Shown in pieces: positions 37,054 to 46,368 of a stretch of DNA of 64,000 nt. Both the position numbers and the translations under genes were made by a program. Every line of letters begins with the position of its first letter. Within the stretch, counting starts at the first letter, position 1. The DNA is from Halocatena pleomorpha (GTDB taxonomy: Archaea > Halobacteriota > Halobacteria > Halobacteriales > Haloarculaceae): positions 80,677 to 144,676 of the forward strand of contig NZ_RRCH01000002.1 in assembly GCF_003862495.1 (NCBI RefSeq), given 5' to 3'. Under the pieces are notes generated by a model that searched no databases, was not told where the DNA came from, and worked only from the letters and a program-made list of their open reading frames with translations.

Positions 37054-37555
37054 ATTTACTAATGTTAGCAGGTTGGCCACATTTAGTAATGTGAGAATAG
37101 ACAAAGTAGCACACCATACAGAAACACATGATTACGATAGTTCATGTGGTCAATGTCGTCAATGTGATCACGCTGAATTCATTGACCACATCCACTAATG
37201 TGAATCCTCTATGGCTATCGCTTTTGTTGCGTCAGCATACCCAAGCTGATCATCGGGATCATACCGCACCAAGGTGGTCAGAGAGCCAAGTCCGTCGACG
37301 AGAGAACATTTACTAATGTTAGCAGGTTGGCCACATTTAGTAATGTGAGAATAGACAAAGTAGCACACTATACAGGAACATATGATTGCGATAGTTCATG
37401 TAGTCAATGTCGTCAATGTGATCACGCTGAATTCATTGACCACATCCACTAATGTGAATCCTCTATGGCTATCGCTTTTGTTACGATCTGCACATCCAGG
37501 CTGAATCATACCCACCAAGGTGATTAGGGAGTCAAGTCCGTCGACGAGATACGTT
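37054..37555 (+). repeat. Two ~250-bp direct repeats: probable partition centromere
   Basis: Copy 1 starts at 37054 and copy 2 at 37308, offset 254 bases, with near-identical text. Each copy contains inverted or related short sites: tttactaatgtt, cacatttagtaatgtg, catgtggtcaatgtcgtcaa, attgaccacatccactaatg. The core (A)CATTxACTAATGTg recurs about four times per copy. Being just upstream of parA, these fit a parS-like array that also autoregulates the operon. Confidence 0.75.
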
Positions 37556-37771
37556 GTTGATGAGAAACCATGCTGATGACTCAATTGGATGTCTCGACAG
37601 ATCCGTTCACTCTACGGGTGTTCGTCCGCTCAAGACATTGGTGGAAACAGTTTCGAGAACTCGCGATTACCTGCCTCGTTCACAACCTCGACTGATCCTC
37701 TAACTGGTAGATACAGGTTCCAAATATAATGGCAACGAAGAACTTTTATCGCCACCAATTGACTTCGTCGT

Positions 37772-38167
37772 ATGAATGCTAAGGCCGTCGATTTCGCCTA
37801 CTATACCGTGAGTGATATCGAGACATCGGTATCGTTCTACCAGGAAACGCTAGGGTTGGAGCTTGAAATCCTCGACGAGGAGTCGGGATGGGCTGAATTT
37901 GCGTCCCCTCCGACGACACTTGCACTCGGAGAAGCGAATCCTCATATGCCGATTTCACCGGGGGAGGGTGGTGTCGGCCTTGCCCTTGCCGTGGATGATG
38001 TCAAGGCTGCTGTCGATGAACTTCGTGAGGAAGAGGTGACTGTCCTGATGGACACGGTCGATTCAGGCGTCTGCGACATGGCGATGGTCGGCGATCCCGA
38101 TGGGAACCCGATCATGCTTCACCGGCGTCACGACGGCACCCACGGTCGAAAGAACCCGTTTCCGTAA
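37772..38167 (+). CDS. VOC (glyoxalase/bleomycin-resistance) family protein
   Basis: 131 residues with the two beta-alpha-beta-beta-beta modules of the VOC fold: FAYYTVSDIETSVSFYQETL at the start and GVGLALAVDDVKAAVDELRE in the second half, ending DPDGNPIMLHRR. Lacks obvious His metal ligand at the usual first position, so the reaction is open. A TATA-like cttttatc sits about 30 bases before the ATG. Confidence 0.8.
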   Translation: MNAKAVDFAYYTVSDIETSVSFYQETLGLELEILDEESGWAEFASPPTTLALGEANPHMPISPGEGGVGLALAVDDVKAAVDELREEEVTVLMDTVDSGVCDMAMVGDPDGNPIMLHRRHDGTHGRKNPFP

Positions 38168-38350
38168 CTGTTCGCTCGTCTGAATTCTGAGGTGGGTTCG
38201 CAACCGTGGTCAGCAAACTGCTCTGGTAGTGAGGCCCGGTTGACTGGAAAAGTTGACGTTAGTAATACGCACAACCATCTAACGGCTGTTTCAGTAGAAA
38301 AAGCGTCGAAACAATAGGATTTCAGCAGAGCCAAAGAGATTCAAATCGAA

Positions 38351-38627
38351 ATGACTCTGGAAATCGGACTCGTTAGCTGCGTCAAAACCAAACAGGATAG
38401 TCCGGCGATCCCCCGTGATCTCTATGCGTCCTCCTCCTACCAGAAAATGCGGTTGTACGCCGAAAAAGAACACGACGAATGGTGGATTCTATCGGCAAAG
38501 CATGGTCTTCTCGACCCCAATGGACCACCAATCGACCGTACGATGAGACGGGGGCAAGAGTTACAAAAAAGCGTGACTGGGCAGAGATGGTGTACCAAGA
38601 AGAGGTAACCGAAAATGTGGTGTGCTG
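38351..38627 (+). pseudogene. DUF6884-type protein, frameshifted
   Basis: MTLEIGLVSCVKTKQDSPAI, ASSSYQKMRLYAEKEHDEWW and ILSAKHGLLDPNGPPI are typical of DUF6884 (a fold related to RNA-modification and restriction-linked proteins). The frame then slips; the next frame gives PYDETGARVTKKRDWAEMVY and a stop at 38627. Relatives are longer, so it is also truncated. Confidence 0.6.
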
Positions 38628-38740
38628 AACTCACGCTACTCTCTTAAGCACCGTCCGAAAAGCGTGATCGTTCAAACAACAGAAAGAGTCTGATGAGGGT
38701 AAATGTATGTCTTGCAAACACTACCGTGAAGAGACGGGAA

Positions 38741-39010
38741 TTATTTTGAGCCGAATTCGTTCGACAGTGGTTCGGCATTTTTCGATATTTCAGTCGATAG
38801 CCGCTCATCAATCGCGTCTTTATCGACGCTGGATATATGCCTGCAGACGATGTTTCGAAGCCCAACACGACCGCCCGCCGTTCGTGGATCCGCGCTAGTT
38901 TCGTACTGTGCGACCTGTTCTCCATCGTGCATAATGGTATACTTGCATGGCTTTGAATCCCCTGTCGTCATTTCAACGAAAATGGATTCCTCCAACTCGA
39001 TGATAATCAT
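38741..39010 (-). CDS. Small hypothetical protein downstream of MOSC gene
   Basis: About 89 residues, starting MIIIELEESIFVEMTTGDSK, a beta-rich N-terminus (YTIMHDGEQVAQYETSADPR) and a helical acidic C-terminus. The ATG at 39010 lies three bases after the MOSC stop, so it is probably co-transcribed. No family recognised. Confidence 0.5.
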   Translation of the reverse strand: MIIIELEESIFVEMTTGDSKPCKYTIMHDGEQVAQYETSADPRTAGGRVGLRNIVCRHISSVDKDAIDERLSTEISKNAEPLSNEFGSK

Positions 39011-39012
39011 GG

Positions 39013-39498
39013 TTACCACCGAACCTCGTCATCGATGGCGATCGGACCAGACTCAACGACAATCGCATCAAGCCCACCACGGTGGACAAGCGCTTTCGAG
39101 AGTCCCTCCTCTCCGACGAGCGACTGCATATACCCACACGGTTCACATAGCTGAATTCCCTCACAGATGGCGTCACCGACCGTGAATGTCTGGCCCACGA
39201 GGTGATTGAGTGGGACATGTTGTGTCGTCACGTTTCGACGGTGTGCGCCCGTCAAGAGCTCAATTCCGGCATCCTGCTCGACTGCTGCCAGCGCTTCGGC
39301 TTCGATGAAGGTGATATCGCTCGCTTCCTGTACCTCTCGGTTCGGATCTTCGTCGAGAAAGTTCCATAAACCATGCCCCTCGAAATACCGGTCGCCACGG
39401 AGTCCGCGTTCGGCGACTGCGTCGACGGTTTCTCGTGCTTGCATCGGTTCACCACTATCGGGAGCAATATGGAGCTGTGTAACTCTACCAGTTCCCAT
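39013..39498 (-). CDS. MOSC-domain protein
   Basis: 161 residues. MOSC core: GLRGDRYFEG (about 33-42), ITFIEAEALAAVEQDAGI, LLTGAHRRNVTTQ and the Cys-containing CEGIQLCEPCGYM (catalytic-type Cys near 115-119). MOSC proteins handle sulfur on molybdenum cofactor or reduce N-hydroxylated compounds. Full length for the stand-alone YiiM-like group. Confidence 0.85.
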   Translation of the reverse strand: MGTGRVTQLHIAPDSGEPMQARETVDAVAERGLRGDRYFEGHGLWNFLDEDPNREVQEASDITFIEAEALAAVEQDAGIELLTGAHRRNVTTQHVPLNHLVGQTFTVGDAICEGIQLCEPCGYMQSLVGEEGLSKALVHRGGLDAIVVESGPIAIDDEVRW

Positions 39499-40084
39499 GA
39501 ATTTACTTCGTGAACATAGATATTATACATTTTGAAATGTGAAATAATTCTTCTGTGATTCGCGAAGCCAATTCAAACCACAGGTGGCTCCAGTGAGCAA
39601 GGGCTCATCTACCACGATCGTATGCATTGAGGTTCGCGGTCTCATCTATTGTCTCGTGGAGGCGGAGACACACGGATCGTGTAACCATGTGTTCACTGAG
39701 GGACCCATGCACAGCACAGGGGGACGATTAAACACCAACAGTATCATTGCTACTCACTCCTACATGATTACCAGCAAATAGGTTATAAACCATGCGACGA
39801 AAAAATGGAGACAACACCTTCCGGTGTTCCACTCAGACCACTCCTGGCATGTTGCTGCAGTTGTTCTGGTTACAAGGCGGAATGACACTATTGGTAAGCG
39901 AATCTACTGCCGTCTCAACCACACCATTACGGTTCCATCGCTGGTGCAAGAGGTTTATAGAACCGCTCAAAGAGACATATATTTGTCACGGCTGTGTATC
40001 GACACCACTTCACTAGCAGTGTGTACGCGATTTCACAGAGCCTCCACAACCGTTTCGGGAAGCTTCGGGGACAGCGTATCGTCC
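39499..40084. other. No supported gene
   Basis: Several short frames. The piece reading YLSRLCIDTTSLAV near 39980 may be a transposase scrap, but the evidence is too weak. Confidence 0.3.
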
Positions 40085-40807
40085 TAAAAGGCAAGCAACG
40101 GGCGAAAGATCGTCCGTTGACGAGTCCCCGATCCCTCCCCAATCGAGCACCACGATGATCTCTCGCAATGAGAGGAATTGTTTTGTGTACTGTTGATGAG
40201 CGTTTGTCTGGCCGACACCGGATGGAACGACGCAGGAGAGACCAATCTCTGTCTCTAACTGCTGTTGCATATTCTTGACCAGATCTTCAAGTCCACCTAA
40301 GCTCAGACTACCCATTCCAGCTGGCTTGACCGGTGCGATGAGGGTTCGAACCGCAAAGACCGAGTTGTAAACAAAGATCGAGGTGTAAAGGATGCCTTCG
40401 GCGCGTGCGTTTGGATCGATAATGATAGCGTCGTATTCCTCTTGGAGCGCGTGTTTGTTCCAGAGCAGATCATGGAGTAATTCGAGTCAAGGGTATTCAT
40501 CCCGACTCATGTTTTTCATCCCTGTCTCATAGGCGATCTTCTGTTCCAGGTTGGAAGTAAAGTTTCCCAACATATAGATACTGGAATAATGTTGACTCCC
40601 TCTTCAGATGTTTCGATCAGGTCGTGGAAATCGCCGTCGAGCATGTCCAGAATATGCTTAACGAGGTTGTCGGATTCTGGATCACTTCCTTGTCCCCCGA
40701 CATCGAATAAGCTAGTTAGGTTGCCCTCCTGAGGATCAAGGTCAATAGCGAGCGTGTCCAGCCCCATCCGTTCCACCTGATTCGGAGTAGACAACAGTTG
40801 CTATCAT
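40085..40807 (-). pseudogene. Second ParA-family ATPase, broken
   Basis: It starts MIATVVYSESGGT and jumps over the Walker A lysine region to RMGLDTLAIDLDPQEGNLTS. It continues VKHILDMLDGDFHDLIETSE, then in other frames KHALQEEYDAIIIDPNARAE and VFAVRTLIAPVKPAGMGSLS, then VVPSGVGQTNAHQQYTKQFL. The Walker A loop is deleted and three frameshifts follow. It resembles the ParA subgroup of haloarchaeal plasmids and is distinct from the 36 kb gene. Confidence 0.75.
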
Positions 40808-40840
40808 ACACTTTCTGTTACTCACTACTGTATCATAAAT

Positions 40841-40945
40841 CTGTCACAGATGTCAATAACATATATCCTGTACAGATATCCTGCATAGATAGCTGCCACA
40901 GGTATTTATTACAGATACCTACTACAGATTACTGTTAGAGATATA
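40841..40945 (+). repeat. Short tandem repeats upstream of the broken parA
   Basis: Seven imperfect units of 13-16 bases sharing (C/A)AGAT(A): gtcacagatgtc, tgtacagatatcc, gcatagatagc, cacaggtattt, ttacagatacc, ctacagatta, gttagagata. Their place directly before the start codon suggests an iteron-type partition or replication site of a former plasmid. Confidence 0.5.
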
Positions 40946-41205
40946 TGGTACGTGTCAGGGAGACTGGGGTCGAAAATCGCCTCTTTGCTGGCACGTCGAG
41001 TGTTCGTCCGATCACTCATCGATACAGCGAATCTCTCACTGGCTCTCGTTACTCGTCTTCCTCCTTTTCAGCCGGTATCGCGCGAGTAGTCGATTTCCCA
41101 CAGCCTTTATTAAATTATGTTTAACAAATCTACATAATATTAAAGAAACTGTAAGTCGTGTAACGAACAGTGGTCGGTGTATACCGATGTCAAGTAACGC
41201 GTATC
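40946..41205. other. Boundary between plasmid-maintenance and biosynthetic regions
   Basis: AT-rich with no gene. A run tattaaattatgtttaac near 41107 could be a terminator or promoter. Confidence 0.3.
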
Positions 41206-42060
41206 TCACACCTCAGCGGTGACCGTCCGATGTGTCCACAATCCTTTCTTCAGCGTTCGGTATTGGTAGTAACACGCTGCGAAATGACTAGCCTCGTCCC
41301 TCGACAATCGGCCCAGTAGGCGAAGGAGCTTGGCTTTGGGATAGTATGACAAACTGTTGCGGTAGGTGCCTTTAGCGAACGGCATCACGTTATCGTCGTC
41401 GTTTCTCACTCGGATGTTCTCGAATCCCAAATCGCCAAGATGAGCGACAAAATCATTGATATGTGCTAGATTTGGTACCTTCCAACCGTGAAGCCACTTG
41501 TTCATGTGTCTTTGTTCGCGTCCACTCAGGTTTCTCTTCGCCATGAATCCGTCAGCGACGACAAGCCGTCCACCATCAGTCAGCACTCGCTTTGCCTGTT
41601 CGAGAAACTCGCGCTTCTCATCGGCGTGACAGACGGCCTGAAGCGCCCAGACAACGTCTATTTCGTTGTTTCTAATCGTGTGCATCTCTGTGAAATCGTC
41701 GTATCGGAACTCACACTGCTCAGCCACACCACGTTCACGAGCGAGCTCTCGGGCACGATCAAGCTGGAGATCCGTGATATTGATTCCAATGACGTCGGAG
41801 CCACAATGTTTTGCAACCCAGGTTGGCGGTCCACCAACGCCGCATCCAGCGTGTAACACGGTGTCATCCGATCTAATGTCGGCCGCGTCTGCTAGGTGGC
41901 GGTTCATATTCTTCACCGCTGTATCGCGGCTCGTGTGTTCGTTGTCGTAGTAGCCTGCGTGGATGGACTGGTGATCGAACTCGTCCATCGTCCAATCGTA
42001 TATGTATTGGACCTTGGTGTAGTAATCGGAAATACTATTACTTGAGACATCGTATGCCAT
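41206..42060 (-). CDS. SAM-dependent methyltransferase (cluster gene)
   Basis: 284 residues, class I fold: motif I VLHAGCGVGGPPTWVAKHCG (about 69-88), motif II VIGINITDLQLDRARELA, motif IV DVVWALQAVCHADEKREFLE. The sequence YYDWTMDEFDHQSIHAGYY-like start (residues 15-38) and the cysteine-containing HADE segment are typical of the tocopherol/sterol C-methyltransferase and O-methyltransferase group acting on small hydrophobic molecules. It probably tailors the product of the adjacent terpenoid-type genes. Confidence 0.8.
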   Translation of the reverse strand: MAYDVSSNSISDYYTKVQYIYDWTMDEFDHQSIHAGYYDNEHTSRDTAVKNMNRHLADAADIRSDDTVLHAGCGVGGPPTWVAKHCGSDVIGINITDLQLDRARELARERGVAEQCEFRYDDFTEMHTIRNNEIDVVWALQAVCHADEKREFLEQAKRVLTDGGRLVVADGFMAKRNLSGREQRHMNKWLHGWKVPNLAHINDFVAHLGDLGFENIRVRNDDDNVMPFAKGTYRNSLSYYPKAKLLRLLGRLSRDEASHFAACYYQYRTLKKGLWTHRTVTAEV

Positions 42061-42399
42061 ATTTGTAAATTGTGGGGAGAGGCCATTCTTCTTTATCCCG
42101 ACATGGTTGGAGGATTTAAAGCTCAGGGAGAAATCGAGGATACTGTGTCGATAGCAGTCGTAAGTGCCACACTTTTAGGTGTTTACAGAACCGCAAGGAG
42201 AGAGTTTCGAGTCACTTCGCTACCACCGGTCGTGTGGAGATCGTGTCTTGATCGCTTGTCTTCTGAATAGATCCGTTGAAACGCCATAAACCGCAGTATT
42301 GTGGCTTAATGTCCATAATTTCGAAGCATTGGAGCTACTATAATCTATTAAACCTAATAATTTATGTTATCTCATAACTTATTTATAATTGTGACATCA
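42061..42399. other. Divergent promoter region
   Basis: It separates the methyltransferase (leftward) from the MerB-like gene (rightward). AT-rich next to both starts (ttatttataattgtg at 42380-42394). Confidence 0.45.
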
Positions 42400-43086
42400 A
42401 TGAATAGTGCCCTCGAGTTGGACGCCGTGGCACAGTCCCAGCACAACGAACAACTGATCGTCGATTCACAACTTCCGGAGGAGATACAGACGCGACTCGC
42501 ACGACTCTTCCCCGAGTACCAACCCACGAGCTTTCGAGACTGGATCAACGCGTGGAGTGAACATCTCAATCTCGGAGGAGGATCACTTTCGCCCGATGAT
42601 TTGCGGGCTACTACCCCCAGTCCCATCGAGTCAGAGATATATGTGACTGCAGCAGATGGATCAGTATTTGGAGAGATCTCGCCCGACTTTCACGGGGTGC
42701 TCGTTCCGATCGTTATTTCGATCGTCGCTGGGGACTCAGTAGGGATTGAAGCCGACTGTCCACACAATGGAGACGAAATCGCGCTGGAAACAACATCAGA
42801 CGGGGTGATATCGACACCATCTGATGTGGTCATCTCCTTCGGTGTCCCATCGGACCTGGCGGACGGTAGCTCGATCGAGGGTTCGGAGTTCCTCTACGAC
42901 CAACTGTGCTCTTACGCCATCCCGTTCTCCTCGACAGATGCGTATGAGAACTGGGCGGACGAGACGACGACTGCCACAACCGTTGCTCTTTCTCTCGAAG
43001 ACACATACGATGTGGCTCTCGAAGCGTATCGGGCCGCCGAGCGGCGTGCTCTCAGCTCCTCGGAGTTTCACTGCAACTGCTGTTGA
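42400..43086 (+). CDS. MerB-like (organomercurial lyase fold) protein, catalytic site altered
   Basis: 228 residues. Resembles the MerB-like protein at 56861 over its C-terminal 140 residues: GVLVPIVISIVAGDSVGIEA, PSDVVISFGVPSD and LCSYAIPFSSTDAYENWA. In MerB the active site is Cys-x2-Asp plus a second Cys. Here the first Cys and Asp are not conserved (SPDFHGV), while the second Cys (C170) remains. The C-terminus ends in CNCC (225-228), a possible soft-metal or thiol-exchange tail. It may bind rather than cleave. The ATG at 42400 was chosen over 42364 for its AT-rich promoter spacing. Confidence 0.6.
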   Translation: MNSALELDAVAQSQHNEQLIVDSQLPEEIQTRLARLFPEYQPTSFRDWINAWSEHLNLGGGSLSPDDLRATTPSPIESEIYVTAADGSVFGEISPDFHGVLVPIVISIVAGDSVGIEADCPHNGDEIALETTSDGVISTPSDVVISFGVPSDLADGSSIEGSEFLYDQLCSYAIPFSSTDAYENWADETTTATTVALSLEDTYDVALEAYRAAERRALSSSEFHCNCC

Positions 43087-43715
43087 TGGGGCTGATTAGT
43101 AGCGATATCGCGTAGCCGTCACGCTCTTTTCTGTGTTCGGAAGCTATAGAATCCTAGTCTTTTTCCGAGAGTAGCACCCGTTTTTCCGGTACTGTCGCTG
43201 ATGGTCGTGTGCTGGATATGGATAATCGTAATCGATGACACGAAGTCGTGTCGTATTATCACACCTTCTCGATCGTCTCCCCAGTTCTCGATCCAGTAAC
43301 CCATATCCCATCACCTGGATTACCAAATAAACCAATCAACAACAATAGAATTTAATATATTTGGAGAGGATTAATGTATTTAAGAGCCGGATTGACACAC
43401 GAACACCGGCGTAATAGTTAGATGAATAGTGCATTATGTTTCGGTATGCATCCGAGCATCGGCTACGTGACATCCACCCTATCCTACCGTCCGTCTGATG
43501 GTTCGTGGTTGAGGATGAGGATGTTACGCCTGAATTCAGGCAAACCACCACTGATTTGCAGCTCGCTTTCTCCGCGCTTACAGGCTATTCCGCGCCACCA
43601 CTCAATTGAAACTCGAAGTAGACGCTAACACTGTTCTGAGAGGAACGTATGAGAATAACGAGGAATCGAGGGTTTCATCCGCGTTGTTTACTAGGTGCCC
43701 ACCGAAGCGCAACTG
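43087..43715. other. About 630 bases without supported gene
   Basis: AT-rich around 43320-43390. Open frames lack protein character. Confidence 0.35.
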
Positions 43716-44396
43716 TCATCTCGTTACTCCGCTCGCAATCCGCCGATCGTCTCTGGTTACATCGCTGTTGATGATTTCTGAGAGGAGGTTTTGTTCGGCC
43801 CGGCGAAGATGTTCCCATACAGTCGATTTATCCAGTTCGAGCATCGTTGCTAACTCCTTAATCGAGATCTGTTGGGGCACGTTGTAATGCCCTTGCTCGT
43901 ATGCCAGTTGGATGACTTCCTTCTGGCGCTGTGTTAGTGCATCGAGACTGCCTTTCATTCCGGTGTATTTCCTGAGTCGAATGATCTGGAATCGAAATCG
44001 GCTATTCTCCATCGACTGGCTGATTTCATTGATTGTTTCTTCTGAGGCGACGAGGGTGATACGAACGACATCGCCGGCGAAGCTGATTGACGTTTTACAA
44101 AGTGCTTTTTCGAAACAGTCTGTCACAAGCAGACAATTGTCCGGATTGTCCACAATAGCGAGATACTCCCGTACCCCACGTCCCCGAAACAGTTCCTGTA
44201 CACTCCTAACGCAGTCGGTCGTGGTCAAATCAGTGTCGTCGGTGTGATCTTCAGCTTCCAATACCCACTTCGATCGATCTCCTTGGCACGAACAGAGTCT
44301 CGCCCTCTGTATTTTTTTCTGACAGAGGAGGTGGAAAAATCCGCCCCAACATTCGTAAGGCGTTACGGGAGACCATTCAATAACTAGTTCGCGCAT
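43716..44396 (-). CDS. HTH-10 (Bat-type) transcriptional regulator (cluster gene)
   Basis: 226 residues. An N-terminal sensor-like domain is followed by the HTH-10 motif: LTQRQKEVIQLAYEQGHYNV, ISIKELATMLELDKSTVWEH and LRRAEQNLL. Four Cys in the N-terminal part (FFHLLCQKK, ARLCSCQGD) might sense redox state. Placed at the left edge of the biosynthetic genes, it is a candidate pathway-specific activator. Confidence 0.82.
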   Translation of the reverse strand: MRELVIEWSPVTPYECWGGFFHLLCQKKIQRARLCSCQGDRSKWVLEAEDHTDDTDLTTTDCVRSVQELFRGRGVREYLAIVDNPDNCLLVTDCFEKALCKTSISFAGDVVRITLVASEETINEISQSMENSRFRFQIIRLRKYTGMKGSLDALTQRQKEVIQLAYEQGHYNVPQQISIKELATMLELDKSTVWEHLRRAEQNLLSEIINSDVTRDDRRIASGVTR

Positions 44397-45031
44397 TTCA
44401 TTAATTGTATTATGTTACTGTAGAGAAAAGCTTTTCTATTTTTCATGATTAATATTATAAATACAGTATTCATATAATATAGAGATATTAATATGATATT
44501 ATCCCATAGCTATAGAGGAGTGATTAGAGATCGAATAGAGACGATCACAGCATGGGAGTCTCAACCGAATAGTATCGTATCGTCGGCGGCGCTATGGCGC
44601 TCCGCTGTGGCAACGTTCTTGTCTATAGAGAGAAACACCAATTCACCGAGGAGTCCATGAAGTATCATCACGAACGTCGCGTCTATCGATGCTCGACTTC
44701 ACTCATGTGACTAAAGACCACCTTGCGTCTATGACGCAAGTCACGAACAAAGACCGGTGGTCGGTCGATCGAAACCCGTCCAGTCGTGATCCGACGATGG
44801 GGTTTCTAGCGTACAGTCGTCGACAGACACAGTGAATCTCTGTTCATACCGGGGCAGTACCGTACACTCCGTCCCAGAGTAAGACGGCAGGAGACAAACT
44901 CGATGTCTCGATGAATTGTCAATTGATTTCTCACTACTACTAGCCACGGCCTTTCCAGAAAGAATGTCCGTATGAAACCTCCTCACATAGTGGGGATAAG
45001 ACACACTACAAAATAGCAACATATTGATCAT
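44397..45031. other. About 630 bases without supported gene
   Basis: Very AT-rich from 44400 to 44520. It contains the leftward promoter of the regulator and the rightward promoter of the prenyl synthase (acaaaatagcaacatattg just before 45032). Confidence 0.4.
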
Positions 45032-45991
45032 ATGAACGACATGGAGACGGATTCAGATCACGATAAGAATGAAGAAACATCGAATATTTCGAATTGGCTT
45101 CAGAGTTCGGTGCAGCCCCGCATCGATCGACGCCTCAAAGACAGTTTGGCTGACTCGCCGTTCGAGGAGGAGCTACGGTACCAGATCGAGGCTGGAGGAA
45201 AGCGTTTGCGACCAGGGCTTACGTTTTTGATCGGAAAACTCTGCGGTGTATCGCCGGACGAGCTCGTCGACACTGCAGCAGGGATAGAACTGCTTCATAC
45301 CTTTTCTCTCGTTCACGACGATATAATAGACGACGATGATCTCCGACGTGGCGAGCCATCAGTATGGGCAGTTTACGGACAAGACAGAGCCATCAATCTA
45401 GGTGACATGTTGTTTGCTCACTCGGTTGGCCTATTCCCAGGAGAATACAAGGAGATAGCACTAGAAAAAAGCATTCAAATGGCGGAGGGGCAGCAAATGG
45501 AACTCGACTTCGAGAAACGGAGAGATATAGATTATAAAGAATATTTGAAGATGGCTCAAAAGAAAACAGGTGCATTGTTAGATCTCTGTATAGAAATTCC
45601 ACAACAGATGTCCACGGTGAATCTGGAGATACAGAACTATTCACTGCTAGGACTTGCCTTCCAGATACGCGACGACCTATTGGATTTCGAACAGAGTGAC
45701 GATCGTCGAATCGGCAGTGATGTTCGTGCTGGAAGAAGATCATTACCGATGATCCACGCCGACGATGATCGAATTTACGAAATCCTCGAGAAGCCCCCGA
45801 TGGATACCACACGGAGTGATATCGAGCGTGTCAAGGAAATCCTTCACGACAAAGAAAGCATGAGCTTTGCACGAAAGCAGATGTCCGAGTTCATAGAGAG
45901 ATCGGTCGCCTGCGTTGAGCACCTCCCCGATACCCAGGAAAAGAGAATGTTGAGGCAAGGGGTCAGATACTTTGCCACGAGAGATCTGTGA
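45032..45991 (+). CDS. Polyprenyl diphosphate synthase (GGPP/FPP-synthase type)
   Basis: 319 residues. GGKRLRPG (about 56-63), first aspartate-rich motif DDIID at 96-100 and second motif DDLLD at 214-218, with the spacing of trans-isoprenyl diphosphate synthases. These condense isopentenyl diphosphate with allylic diphosphates to C15-C25 chains. Haloarchaea need GGPP for lipids and have a housekeeping copy; this second gene, beside UbiA, P450 and methyltransferase genes, looks pathway-specific. Four Asp in a row follow the first motif (DDDD). Chain length cannot be predicted safely. Confidence 0.88.
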   Translation: MNDMETDSDHDKNEETSNISNWLQSSVQPRIDRRLKDSLADSPFEEELRYQIEAGGKRLRPGLTFLIGKLCGVSPDELVDTAAGIELLHTFSLVHDDIIDDDDLRRGEPSVWAVYGQDRAINLGDMLFAHSVGLFPGEYKEIALEKSIQMAEGQQMELDFEKRRDIDYKEYLKMAQKKTGALLDLCIEIPQQMSTVNLEIQNYSLLGLAFQIRDDLLDFEQSDDRRIGSDVRAGRRSLPMIHADDDRIYEILEKPPMDTTRSDIERVKEILHDKESMSFARKQMSEFIERSVACVEHLPDTQEKRMLRQGVRYFATRDL

Positions 45992-46090
45992 ACTACTCCG
46001 CTTTACCGTTCGAGACTGCCTGGTCCTCACTTGTTGGGGACGGAGTTTCTACGTCAGGACGTCATTCACAGTGGACACAGCGACCACAAG

Positions 46091-46189
46091 AGCGAAGATC
46101 TTGTGCGGCCCATCAACGCATCGTCTGATGAACGTCACCAGAAGCCGAAGGTTTCTGGTTGGACCACAGGACGGAAGTCTTGTGAACGG
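46091..46189 (+). repeat. Hairpin cluster containing double-hairpin element E4
   Basis: A hairpin CACAAGA-gcgaaga-TCTTGTG at 46093-46112 precedes E4 (46135-46189): tcaCCAGAAGCCgaaGGTTTCTGGttggac, then CACAGGACggaAGTCTTGTGaacgg. The first 18 bases equal insert E1 of the tnpB gene 11.5 kb away, and E4 is bounded by AACG on both sides. Confidence 0.65.
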
Positions 46190-46368
46190 TTTCAGACTCC
46201 GTAGATGTCGTTCCTTTATAGGGGGTTCGGGTTGCCCCATCCCTTCCGGATGGACTACCATCACAAGCCGTTAGCACCAGTAACAACAGCCGCCACCATA
46301 TTATTCCGACATATACACCCAATCATGTTTGGAGATAATTTATTTTATGAAAACGTATTCGTGTGAGT

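Noticed and set aside
40085..40794. Considered as a live second partition ATPase
   Set aside because: The Walker A lysine region is absent and the reading needs three frame changes.
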